A DNA stretch of 64,000 bases. It comes from Antedon mediterranea (taxonomy: Eukaryota > Echinodermata > Crinoidea > Comatulida > Antedonidae). Position numbers and translations under genes: made by a program. Position 1 is the first letter of the stretch, and every line of letters begins with the position of its first letter. Positions 47,701-58,180 of this stretch are shown here, piece by piece. The DNA is taken from positions 10,737,001 to 10,801,000 of the forward strand of contig NC_092671.1 of assembly GCF_964355755.1 (NCBI RefSeq), given 5' to 3'. The notes beneath the pieces were generated by a model. That model made no database searches, was not told where the DNA came from, and saw nothing but the letters and a program-made list of their open reading frames with translations.

Positions 47701-50700
47701 ACGCGACGCCCCAGATGGTATCCGGCTTGACCCAACCTTGGCAACTGCATGTGTATGGGAGAATAATGATACAAATGTAGAAACACTTGATGGTAAAGAA
47801 ACTCTACACGCTACAGTTGGACATACATATCAGAATATATTGCATGACGACCAACTGCTCAATAGGAATACTATTGGATTTCGGGATGGTAGAAACAGGC
47901 GGAAATTTGTTGGAGTTGAAAGAGAAATACCACCTTTTAGGATAGGTATAAATAAAGCTTTGTTTATAAGTTCCAATGCCACATCAACTACAAATGTTAG
48001 AGAATGTAGTACAATCACTGACAAACCAATGGAATACCAAATACCACTGAAGGCATTGGATATGTATTGGTTTTGGAAACTGAATGATGGAGATACACCC
48101 CTACATGCCGGATTCATGAGCAAGTATATCAATAATCATTTACCAGTTCAGTGCATTTGCTACAGGGATCCTATATCAAAATCCCCAACAAACAATGATG
48201 TGGTTAGAGAGAGAAAATGATCCAGACTATGGCTATTGCCAAGGAAACTGGCCAAGACTATGCAGACAAGACTATGCAGTTGTGACATATGATTTGGCAG
48301 TAGCATTAAAAGCTTACTCCATACAAACAATACAATCCCCCCTATTTGATAAGCTTTTAGTATTACAGGGCAATTTTCACACAGAGTTGGCGTTCTACGG
48401 AGCAGTTGGAACGTACATTAACGACAGCGGTATCGAATATATTCTCCAAGAAGCAGATATCTTGGCTGAGGGGTCAATGATGGGTTTCATCAAAGGAAAG
48501 TTTTACAACAGGTGCACTAGAATTCACCAATTGCTTGCCAATGTCTTGGAGCAAAAGTTGTATAAACGCTTTCTTCAAGAAATAAATGCAGAAGATCATC
48601 ACACATTTCAAGAAATAATGTCAACTGCACCTTTGGACCCATCATTGATTGAAGAACATATATCGGATCCTGTTGTAAAATCACCTGCAGAAGTACGAGA
48701 ATTACTTCCAGTCAGTGCTTACTGGAAATATAGGTTCAACAGCACAATTCTGGGCTATTTACATTTTTCTTATTAATCGACTCCATAGAGAACTTCAAAG
48801 ATGTGTGAAAACAAATGATGTCACTGGCTACATTAATGTATTTCCAACCATATTATCTGTTTACTTTGCCCTGAACCGACCTAACTACGCCAGATGGGGA
48901 ACTCTATTCATACAGAAACTGAAAAACGTTGACCTAAAGTACTGGAAAAATGAGCATTTTCCATCAGACGTACAAATAAGCACTACAGTAGATGTTGACC
49001 TTTCCTTAGAACAGACGGTCAATCGTGATTCTTCTTCAAGTATGAGAGGGATTGTTGCCTTTCCTAATTCAGAAAATGCAATGCGCCAGTGGTCATTGAC
49101 TATGAGTCAACGAGCCATGGCAGTCACGGAGCTGAGAACATTTGCTGGTCTTGAATTAGGGGAAACTGCAACAGCTCAATGCCGTCCATCAAGAATAAAA
49201 AAGGACACATTGACAGTGAAACGGAAGAAACAGAGATTGAAGAATCAAGTGATTCTTCTGGCGATGCATGGAGTGAAGAGGAATATATGGATTAATTTAA
49301 GTAATTTGTGCAGAAAAGTCATAGCTTATTAAATAAGACTGTTTTTTGTTGTAACTAATGAAAACTACTGTAGATAGAATAAGGTACTACAGTATATAAA
49401 GTATCATATGCTAAAATGTCGGGTGTTTGATATTTGATGTAGTTCTCATTTTAGCCATTCATGCTGTTTTTTAGTGTACTTAATTGCTCCATATATTTTG
49501 TTTTATAAGTTTAGGTTTTGAGTTGATCTAGTTCATGTTTTTTTTTTTGGGCGGGGGGGGGGGGGGTGGGTGGGTGTTTAATGGGTGTCTGGCGGACACA
49601 ACCCACCACTTTAAATGTCTAGCAATGGTCATTTATTATACTAGGGATCATGCTGAACATTTTACAGCATGTTTTAAAAGGTTAGCTTTTCAGCTGATCT
49701 ACCTCAATTTTTTGGGGGTGGGGTGTTTGACGGGGTCTGGCGGGCACAATCCACCACTGAAAATGTCTGGCAATGGTCATTCATGATAGTTATGAGTTTA
49801 TTGAAGATTTTCCCACCAGTTTCAGAGGGTTAACTTTTAAGCTGATCTAGCTCATTTTTGGCTCCCCAGAAATGGGGGTCTGGCAGGCACCCCCCACCAC
49901 TAAAATCGTCTGGCGATATTCATTCATTATATTTCACTCTATGTCAAACCATTTGCAAAATATTTCATGGGGTTAACTTTTCAGCTGATCTAGCTCAATT
50001 TTTGGGGGGTTGGGTGTTTGACGGGGTCTGGCGGGCACAATCCACCACTGAAAATGTCTGGCAATGGTCATTCATGATAATTATGAGTTTATTGAACATT
50101 TTCCCACCAGTTTCAAAGGGTTAACTTTTAAGCTGATCTAGCTCATTTTTGACCCCCCAGAAATGGGGGTCTGGCAGGCACCCCCCACCACTAAAATCGT
50201 CTGGCAATGGCCATTCCTTATATTTCACTCTATGTCAAACAATTTGCAAAATATTTCATGGGGTTAACTTTTCAGCTGATCTAGCTCATTTTTTTTACCC
50301 TTTACAATGTCCCTCCTAGCCACACCCACCAAAAGAAACGCGCCAGACTGTCATTTCCATACATTGATATGTACGTAGATAATTGCCACATGCATAGAAA
50401 TTGGTTAACTTTCCAGCTAGGTTGACCCCTCTGGGCTCCTGCTCTAGGTAGTACATTGATGAAAATTAAAATGAAAGAGGCGTATTTTTCTATCACGTTT
50501 ACTTTACGAATTAGATGTACAATATCACAAGGTCTATCTGAATAAATAAAATAATTAAATTACCATGAAGTGTTGATTTTCTTTTTGAAGTGCTTTCAGC
50601 AAAAACATCTTCTGGAATACGAATACGACACATTATAACACACGTTTAACATAAAAAGGGTTAATCATTTTGTATATTAATAGTCTAATGTTCAGATGTT

Positions 50701-51878
50701 AATCAAACAGACCAAACAAATATAGACCTAATAATAAAGTGAATTCAAGGCAAATTACTGAAAAAATATATCAGTTGCTGGATGGCAATGGATACAAATA
50801 CATTAAGCAAAAAGCTAAATAAAAACATATAGCCAAAAAGAAAGTCAATTATTATATGTTACTTATAAGTTGTCAGGGTGTAGCTTACCTTCTTTACCAC
50901 TTTCTCTAGATTTCGATTTACTATGCAGCCAGTCTTGATCGAAGGTGCATTTGTGAAAGAAAATACATATAATTTTTAAATAGCGTATTTAAAAGCAAAG
51001 AAAATATATGTTTTATTTGGTAGTAGGCCTATAGTAATCTTGTATCGAGTTTACAAAAAATGTCCTAGATATAATCATGTAGCAATGCTTAAAGTAAAAG
51101 TGGGATACCGTGATGTGTTGATTGTCTTGTTGTGCTTTCACCAAAAACTTCATCTGGAATACGAACAAAAGTAACGACAAATTAAAACATACGTGGTTAA
51201 GTTCATATAAATATAAAAACCAAGTTATTTACTTTGAATAATTAGTTTGATATATATAGTGGGGGCTTTTAGGTCACATAGGGAGTTCACATTTTTGCAA
51301 TAGCAACAAATGGTGTGTGTTGGTTCTTCACCTCATACTCTTTCAATTTCTGCTGGGCGCCAAGAAATTTGACCTCAAGGGAGCACCTAATTTGCATAAT
51401 TAAAAATGGCGGCCATTTTTACAAAAAAATCCTAATATCTGTACAACCAATTGTCATAGAGTTTTGTTTTTTGTTGTCAAATTCTTCAGAGTAGTGACAT
51501 TACTATTTGTTCCAATGAAAAATTTGCAAGATTTTGAACGAAAATATCCCTAACTAACCCTACTAATAGGTTTAATTTGATTAATTTACCATGCTCCCCA
51601 AGCCGACGTGTTTCAACATTCAAATGTGGCTCTCTTCTTTCCGTCGGAACTCCAAGTCCTCTCCATCCATTTTGGATAAGTTTCTTCAGAGTTAGACGTT
51701 CAGCCAACTTAAGATTTGGAATAAGATCTAAACTGGCTTCATCAAGGTTGTAGAGTGATAAGATGTTTACAAAACCGGCTTCTTCTAATATATAAATAGT
51801 TCGTTGTTGCAAACGACATCTTTTCAACTCACGTCGCATGTCATTCAAATCAGCCCATTCATCTTCATTAGACGCCAT
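38760..51878 (-). CDS. Large SAM-like / helical-repeat protein with RHIM-like tail (12 exons, 1,385 aa)
   Basis: I do not recognise a named orthologue. Exons, 5' to 3': 51878-51590, 51153-51109, 50933-50889, 50611-50564, 45183-45139, 44695-44543, 44324-43470, 42862-42014, 41395-40556, 40091-39751, 39493-39049, 38962-38760. Every junction is GT/AG; all phases agree (4,158 nt), mostly phase 1. Residues ~25-70 look like a SAM domain (LEEAGFVNILSLYNLDEASL, KLAERLTLKKLIQ). Residues 97-157 come from four tiny exons, A-B-A'-B'. Four related helical modules follow: 209-493, 494-776, 777-1056 and 1057-1318. Each opens with a TPR-like hairpin (module 1: ANTYFNKGDYQKAEETLLKL) and has GS(P/E/D)xW in its middle (TKAW in module 3). 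An acidic linker precedes a C-terminal NVCVSNAQHITI resembling RHIM amyloid motifs. No signal peptide or membrane segment is seen. The product is probably an intracellular scaffold; function is inferred. Confidence 0.8.
41560..41872 (-). mobile_element. tRNA-derived SINE
   Basis: On the minus strand the tRNA-like head reads gtggcgcagtggttagagc (A box), ttggacttgcaatcaagag, then ggttcaagcccg (B box). It is followed by the conserved body tgagtccttaagcaagattc. The non-tRNA body and loss of a 3' acceptor stem show it is a SINE. It lies in the intron between exons 8 and 9 of the large helical-repeat gene. Short ORFs across it are not genes. Confidence 0.75.
43010..43205. mobile_element. LINE 3' tail fragment
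   Basis: agggtcctgcgaaaac and its inverted partner atgcaggatccttgcc precede aaataaatgtgaattgaatt, a tail repeating gaatt, which is typical of LINE 3' ends. It lies in the intron between exons 7 and 8 of the large gene. Confidence 0.5.
45275..46165 (+). repeat. FB2 left arm
   Basis: Inverse of 49,535-50,444. About six ~145-bp units; unit length varies by a few bases. Ends near ccaccaggccccctcaaaca, after which the two sides diverge. Confidence 0.85.
46440..49332 (+). pseudogene. Uncharacterised transposon-type protein, broken by several frameshifts
   Basis: Successive frames carry one protein's segments: a YHPLCHR box and GTCIFCEKGRK zinc-knuckle-like segment (46,650-46,800), FIYRSLLLGEEATARLYDNS (about 47,240), IASDAIYNVSRGTVKPWKHT (47,520), and VWENNDTNVETLDGKETLHA with TVGHTYQNI (47,750). 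Then come YGYCQGNWPRLCRQDYAVVT (48,220), GNFHTELAFYGAVGTYINDS (48,370) and SAYWKYRF/STAQFWAIYIFLINRLHR (48,715-48,790). The order resembles a family of unnamed proteins repeated in many invertebrate genomes that I associate with mobile DNA. At least four frameshifts separate segments. The D..H/E-rich middle might be an RNase H-like core, unproven. As the only coding sequence in FB2, it is the candidate source of the foldback family's transposase. Confidence 0.6.
49535..50444 (-). repeat. FB2 right arm
   Basis: Inverse copy of 45,275-46,165. Begins at a poly-G run (gggcggggggggggggg near 49,550) and ends GGGCTCCTGCTC before TA. ORFs 49535-50124 are translations of the repeat. Confidence 0.85.
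51240..51589. other. Intron 1 segment of the large gene, unexplained
   Basis: A locally less AT-rich stretch (ttaggtcacatagggag, gctgggcgccaagaaat, gcggccattttt) within intron 1 of the large helical-repeat gene. I find no partner elsewhere in the window and no ORF; it may be an old repeat. Confidence 0.3.
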
Positions 51879-51879
51879 A

Positions 51880-52700
51880 TTTCGAGGCTTAATATAGAAT
51901 TATAATATCACATTATTTTCATCATTATATGTAAAATATACTGATGATTAAATACCGGTACCCTTTGTCTGATATAGATACATGCACACATTGAAAAAAA
52001 GTATACGATAGGCCTAAATATTGCGGTTACTTTTTTTGGTTTCTCAAGCTCAACCGGGTTTTTGGGCACTTGATTAGACCACGCCCATACAGTGCTGTAG
52101 GGGATGATAGTCGTAAATATATTTGAACATTTCTTTTCAAACTATTCAAACGTTTAACACTGTTCAAAATTGTTCTATAACAAACTACTATAACGTCATG
52201 AAATTCACGTGAGCTTGACTCATTATTTACATTCAATACTTTTTATAATAGGATTTTAGATAAGGTTTGTGCATACAGCATTTTATCGCTTCTTACACAA
52301 ATATAACCCCATAAAATGTAGGCATAAACCCGTCTGTGCTTGTGATATATGATAACAATTGTAAATTGTATTTTTAATACATAAAATTGTTAACAAATAA
52401 GGACAGAGAAGACATGACAAACATAATGTGCTGAAATGTTATCTAGAAACAACTTGTTATTAATCTAATGTTTATTTATTTAAAAAAAAAGTATCACGAT
52501 AATAATTTGGGTTGATTAGGCCTATATTGTTGGCCCAAGGAATATTTCTGACTGGCAAAAATGTATTGATTAACTTCATTTCATATGCATTGATATTTTT
52601 ATTCCAGGATCAAAAATAAAATAATACAAAACAAAAAACACAATTTGGGAGAATGGAATTTGATGCAAATAAGCATGGATGTTGAGACATGTAACCTTAC
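51880..52700. repeat. Segmental duplication, copy 1 (5' flank of the large gene)
   Basis: Starts right at the ATG of the large gene. Shared with 56,660-57,330 in the same orientation: cttaatatagaattataata, gattaaataccggtaccctt, ggtttctcaagctcaac, agtcgtaaatatatttgaa, aatgtttatttattt, gatgttgagacatgtaacc. A short exon-1 copy follows at its far end. Confidence 0.8.
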
Positions 52701-52708
52701 AAAATCGT

Positions 52709-52797
52709 TGAAAACGACATCTTTTTAACTCACGTCGCATGTTATTCAAATCGGCCAATTCATCTTCATTAGACGCCATAGTTCGAGGCTTAGGCAT
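52709..52797 (-). pseudogene. Truncated copy of exon 1 of the large SAM-like gene
   Basis: The minus strand encodes MASNEDELADLNNMRRELKR and then CRF before it leaves homology. Exon 1 at 51878 begins MASNEDEWADLNDMRRELKR. The SAM-like part is absent. An upstream in-frame ATG would add MPKPRT. It is a partial tandem duplicate, not a working first exon. Confidence 0.8.
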
Positions 52798-53010
52798 GGC
52801 ATCACAACATCGGTGTAGTGTTGGAAATAATAATTGTTTAGATTGTATATATTCGTAATCTGTATTTAATAAGCTTTAAAATGAGCCGTTGTTTATTAAA
52901 ATTGGCTTATTATATGAAGAGTTATTAATGAAAACATACGAGTCACTTTCTCGCTCAGGAAATCTTCATTTTGAGAAAATCAACAATGAAGTAGCGACGT
53001 CGATTAGCTT

Positions 53011-56000
53011 GGCCTGGCCGCGATTTTTTTTTCGTACATAAGTTGGGGACCCCCTCCAGTCGGGCAGCAAAGTGGTTGACCTCGCGAATTATTACCAAAT
53101 CAAAATTTGAATTGCCGCCATCTTGGAATCGCGATAAAGCAAGTAGTGCGGAATTACAAAATGCAGCAAAAAAAAATGTCAATAACATTTAAATAGCATA
53201 TTCATACAATTAAATTTATATTAATAAAATTCAACTAAGGATTTTACGAAAGATAGGCTACTTAAGAAATACTGCCGAGATCGGTTCCCCCACACGGCGT
53301 AGGGTACCGCAGTGCTAAGGGGCCTAGGTAGGAAAAAATCTGATTTTACCTGTTAAACATGCTTGAACCAAGGCCATTTTAATATATATTATCCAGATTA
53401 TATATCAAAACAAACTGATAAAAGGATTTGTTGATTTGCTTCTGATGAGAAAAGTGCCGGATTCATTTCGCTGACGGCGAATGAATACACGAATTTTCGC
53501 CATTTTCTAGCACTAGCCTTGGGTACCCAGACAGCTGATAACGATTATATTCGATTGTCCAGACGTCTCTGCTACTGGTGCTCAATACTACAGTATGTAT
53601 TACTATGGACCTATAGGTCCATGGTATTACTGTACATAATAATAGTACTGTATGTTTAGTTTTTGCTTTCTTTATGGCAAAATAAATATTTAATTTTTAT
53701 TATTGCTTATTTTGCTTTAACTTTATCCAAGAAGAAGTAAATATTATTATATATATGCATATTACAGTCAAGTTGCAACTGCCACGAATCCACTCCACTT
53801 TGGTTACTAACTAAATAATTAATAGTATAACATCATAACTAAAACAAAACAAACATAACAAATTAACAAGTTAATAAATTAACCACCATTAAATAATTTT
53901 ATTTACAAAAAAGTATTTTACATACAGTATAACATGTAATATCATATTTACATCGAAGTAAAATATGCCTATCAAACTATCTTGCTCAGGCTAAAATATC
54001 AAGTTATATATGTCAATATTTGAGTTAAATCATCGCGATAATAAAAATTTTTATTTTTTTTTTATTTTTAAAGACATCTGTTACGTACATCAATTTACAA
54101 ATATCAAAATAGGATTGTTTTTGCAGCACAAGATGAATCACAAGTTTATAGTTTATTCTTAGAAACCTGAAAGAAAAAAAAAACACCAATAATGAGCTAT
54201 TCATAGTTAAATAATTTTAATGTCAACTTTAGTCATCCTAAATTTTGTCGCCATGATCACTACTATACACAATACTGTATATATAAATATCATATGTACA
54301 ACCATCCAAATTACCTCATCCTACCTACAGTCCTTCCTAGCCTAGCTAGGCTACATTATTGTCATATATTTACAAACCTCCAACAGCCACAACGTATTTT
54401 CTTTTCTTTGGCAAAGAATTTCCCGTAATATAGTCCTAAATTAATTAAATAAAAAGGTCTAGGCCTAGGCCTTTCTTTAAATATCCGACGATATATATCC
54501 ATATTAATCCAGTGGATATAGATTCAACATTTTAAACATAATAATAATATGGCTTCACATTGATTATAATAAGTCGGCGATATGCCACTAAAAACTAGCC
54601 TGCGGCCCTCTCTATCCGCCTACAAATAGCACTGGGTTTCCGTCAAATGGGCTAGGCCTAGCCTAGGCCTAGATAATACTACAAGTTGGGTACATTTTTT
54701 TACAACCAAATAATCTACAATTATATTGCAATATTTACCAAACTAGCACCAAATCCAAAATAATAAAGCTACTAATAACATATTTTGGTATATTAACTGG
54801 TTTAAAAACGGATTGCACATAGTGATTTTGATGGATTGAAATTACTCAACCACACGGCCTGTACTAAACATACGAATCCAAGATGGAGTCTGCTTAGAAT
54901 ATATCCCCAGCTTTGAACGGATATTGAATCCGTCCCACAAGCTGAACCAAGCTTAAACTTTCAGAAAAGATAGATTAATAACCTAATAACCAACCACTAA
55001 GTTTTTATAAAGGTTCCGTGCTGATGAGAAAAGTGCCGGATTCCCTACGAAACCAAACAAATAAATCATGTAGCCTACCTCAACGAACACCTCCATCTGC
55101 ACTTTTTTCTTCAATAAGCTCTGTCGTCCTTTCCTGGGCTATTTATACCAAAATTTTGTGGCGGGAATAATCTTCCATATTAGGAGTAACAATTTCCAAA
55201 TATAGAAAGATATAATTTAACCCGGATGGTGGAAATTGCAGCAGATTTGTAAGGGTATTCCCATGCAAAATGCTTGCCGCGAAGTGAAAAGCGAACCGGA
55301 AGTCACTATAACTTGGCGATGCTCAGTGACCTGCGCAGTTAAAAAACAGCGTTTTAACGGTTAAATGAGCACTTTGCTGCTCGACTGCTCATGAAACGTC
55401 ACAAAATAAACATGAATAATTCATCAGTTAAATTTGTTGTTCCGTGTGCACCCAAGTGTATAGCAACAAGAAGTGATTACATGCACATCAACCATGGATT
55501 AAAGAATAGAATATTCTTTTAATCCATGGCACAACTAAACTGCGATACGATTCTTTCTACAGTAGGCCTAGGATTCTAGGTCAATTCACGTGATTGCCTT
55601 CGCGCACTCTTCTTCACACACACACTACCACTATGCAAAATGTGTCGAGGCTAATCGACAGCTAGGCAAGACATTAAACTAAGTAGTAATTGGACATAGC
55701 CCAAAGAAAGCTTAGACCCACAAGAATAACAAATGTGTATAATTTGTGTACTGTAATTTTTTAATTCTGCTATTTTATTATCAAACAATATGCATGTAGG
55801 CTACTCAAAGGAACTTTAAAAATGCGCGTATATGAACACATGAGATGGGAAGATTAGACCCATGAGAATAAAAAATGTATTTTTGTGTAATGTTTATTGT
55901 TTAATTTTGCTGACTTTATTACTCGGACTGTGTCATACCTAACACACACACACGTCAGTGTCACACACACAGCTACTACTAGAATCCCACGCGGCAACCA

Positions 56001-56174
56001 CAGCGGAGATTAGGCCTAGAATCGTACCGCACTTGTGTAATCACTTCTTGTTGCGATACGCTTGGGTGCACACGGAACAAGAAAATTTAACTGATGAATT
56101 ATTCATGTATATTTTGTGACGTTTCATGAGGGGGTCCCCAACTTATGTACGAAAAAAAAAATCGCGGCCTGGCC
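53011..56174. repeat. 3.2-kb segment bounded by ~46-bp inverted repeats
   Basis: ggcctggccgcgattttttt, ttcgtacataagttggggac and cccctc at 53,011-53,056 recur in inverse at 56,128-56,174. A second inverted pair lies inside (55,391-55,483 versus 56,036-56,128: catgaaacgtcacaaaata, catgaataattcatcagtta, gttccgtgtgcacccaag). A hairpin of ccatggattaaa/tttaatccatgg is at 55,493-55,529. No transposase is visible. The region interrupts the duplicated flank of the large gene. Confidence 0.6.
54159..55096 (-). CDS. Possible small spliced gene (27 aa) with a strong core promoter
   Basis: On the minus strand a TATA box (tataaata, 55147-55140) precedes the ATG at 55096. Upstream lie ttcccgcc (E2F-like, near 55,165) and acttccgg (ETS-like, near 55,298). 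Exon 1 (55096-55079) encodes MEVFVE with donor gag|gtaggc. Exon 2 (54435-54378; acceptor tttag, donor gag|gtttgt) encodes DYITGNSLPKKRKYVVAVG. Exon 3 (from 54166, acceptor tttctttcag) adds GF and stops at 54159, with AATAAA just after. The result is a 27-residue peptide with a basic PKKRK stretch that could be a nuclear signal. I do not recognise it. It could be a true micropeptide gene, the 5' end of a longer gene whose later exons I missed, or chance. Confidence 0.3.
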
Positions 56175-56659
56175 TAGCCAGCCGATCATCGCGACAAGAC
56201 TCTCTTTCAAAACTCGCTATTTTCTTCTCAATAACCGCAAACTAGTCGAAAATATATCACTGTGTGGTACATAATATTATATTTTTTGTTATTTAAAAAA
56301 AATATATGGATAAAAATAACGATTAGCTTCCTAAATATTCACAAAATGTTGAAACGTTCATTCGAGAAACTACGGTGGAAGCCAAGCTTTTCCATCGTAA
56401 ACAAAAGTTTCAGCCAATCAGAGAGCGTAATTGATTTCTATAGCCAATCACAGTCAAGGATTTACAAATTGTTGTTAGAAATTTCAGCAACCTAACACCT
56501 TAAAAAAAACAATTTCCATTGGCTAGATTAAAAAAAATCCCTTAATTAGATTGTTAAAAATTATGGTAGCTGATATATTTTTATAGGTACCAAACATGAC
56601 GTGTTCGGTTAGCGGTTTGTTTACAAAAGCGCTGTAAAGAAAGTTGATTTTTTAGTGAA

Positions 56660-57330
56660 CAAAAATACAATTCGATGCTTAATATAGAATTATAATATCA
56701 CATTATTATCATCATTATTTGTAAAATATACCGATGATTAAATACCGGTACCCTTTGTCTGATACGGATACATGCACACATTGAAAAAAGTAAATGACAA
56801 ATATTGCGATTGAGATTTACCGAATTCGGACAACTGCCAAGTTTACTTTTTTTGGTTTCTCAAGCTCAACCCGGTTTTTGGGCACTTTTTACTTGATTAG
56901 ACCACGCACATACAGTGCTGTATGAGATGATAGTCGTAAATATATTTGAAAATTTCTTTCAAACAATGGTATTTTCAGAGAAATTTTAACCTAGAATTTC
57001 CAAAAGTAATAATGCAATTGGTTGTCTCCTTTGAATATACAGATAGAGATAACTAAATGTAAATATTAAATATATATAATGTTGTTACCAAATAAGGACA
57101 TGGCGAACATAATGTGCTCAAATGTTAACTAGAAACAACTTATTAGTTCAATGTTTATTTATTTTTAAAAAACGTAGCACAATAATAATTTGATTATTGT
57201 TGGTCCTAAGAATATTCATGCATTGACATTTTCATTGCAGGGTCAAAAACATAATACAACACAAAACATAAATTGGAAAATGGAATATGATGCAATAAGC
57301 ATAGATGTTGTGACATGTAACCATACAAAA
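56660..57330. repeat. Segmental duplication, copy 2
   Basis: Same order and orientation as 51,880-52,700 with small indels (for example an extra gagatttaccgaattcggac after aatattgcgattg). It lacks the exon-1 sequence on either side. The ORF 57190-57396 lies partly in it and is not supported. Confidence 0.8.
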
Positions 57331-58180
57331 TCATTACACGTTTATTGGTTTGGATTTGCCAGCTGTGAATACCCATACAAAATAAAAGACATGTAAGAAA
57401 ATGAATACGCTTTTGAGTTATTTTGGTTAATAAAAGGTAATTGACTATTAGGGTACTATATTCTCATCAATGGACAAGTACTTACTGTAAAAACCTTGTC
57501 GACTCATCTAGGACCAATAATGATGTACCGAACGCCATTATTTAATTTATTGGGATTTATTTTATTTTAAATCCTATACAAATAGTTTTTTTTACAATTT
57601 TCGAATTCTTAATATTTATGATTTGAATAACTTGAAATAGCTTCATTATTACAGAGTAAATAAACAAACCTTTCTCTTTCATTCATACAATTTATTCATA
57701 CCTACTCCACAATTATCAGACAAGATTTTCTGAAAACAACTCAATCACCCTACAATTCCGAATACATTCCATATTTCTAACATAGTAAACCATCTTTGAA
57801 CATCTTAAAATGTGTTCTTAAATTTTGTAATTTAATATAATTAATTATAGCCTATATTAAATTAAATTTGATTTGTATTAACAACCTTTATAGATTTGTT
57901 GTGCTCTAGCATCAAACTTAAAATATGCATCCTCCATTTATGCGTCGAAATAATCTAAACAACTAAAGTTGAACTGGACAGGATTCTCAGGATGTAGGTA
58001 GTTTTAATCCTGTAATCTCTTTTAATCCCAATTTATGTAATGTTATCTATTATCTATGTATATTAGTATTTGATAATGATTGTACTTTATTGAAAAAGAA
58101 AGTAATGAGAAGCTTAAATACATTTCGCTACTACCGAACACCTATTACACTTAGTAACTAACTATAAACGTAACCGTAAA
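57331..58180. other. No gene recognised
   Basis: Very AT-rich sequence without splice-supported or long ORFs, RNA genes or clear repeats. Confidence 0.4.

Larger units (their letters stand above)
45275..50444. mobile_element. Foldback element FB2 with ~0.9-kb inverted arms and internal gene remnant
   Basis: Termini are GACCAGGAGCCCAGAG and (inverse) CTCTGGGCTCCTGCTC, next to TA on both sides (45273-45274, 50445-50446). They match FB1 at nearly every position. Arms are 45,275-46,165 and 49,535-50,444. They are tandem arrays of ~145-bp units: gagctagatcagctgaaaag recurs near 45,431, 45,573, 45,722, 45,865 and 46,012, with aatgaccattgccagac and cccgccagaccccgtcaaac in each. The element fills intron 4 of the large helical-repeat gene; without it the intron would be about 208 bp, similar to its neighbours. 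It carries the broken gene at 46,440-49,332. Confidence 0.85.

Noticed and set aside
53445-55045. ctgatgagaaaagtgcc (two copies) as a hammerhead core.
   Set aside because: The downstream gaaa and helix II do not form around it in the first copy, and only weakly in the second (ctacgaaac).
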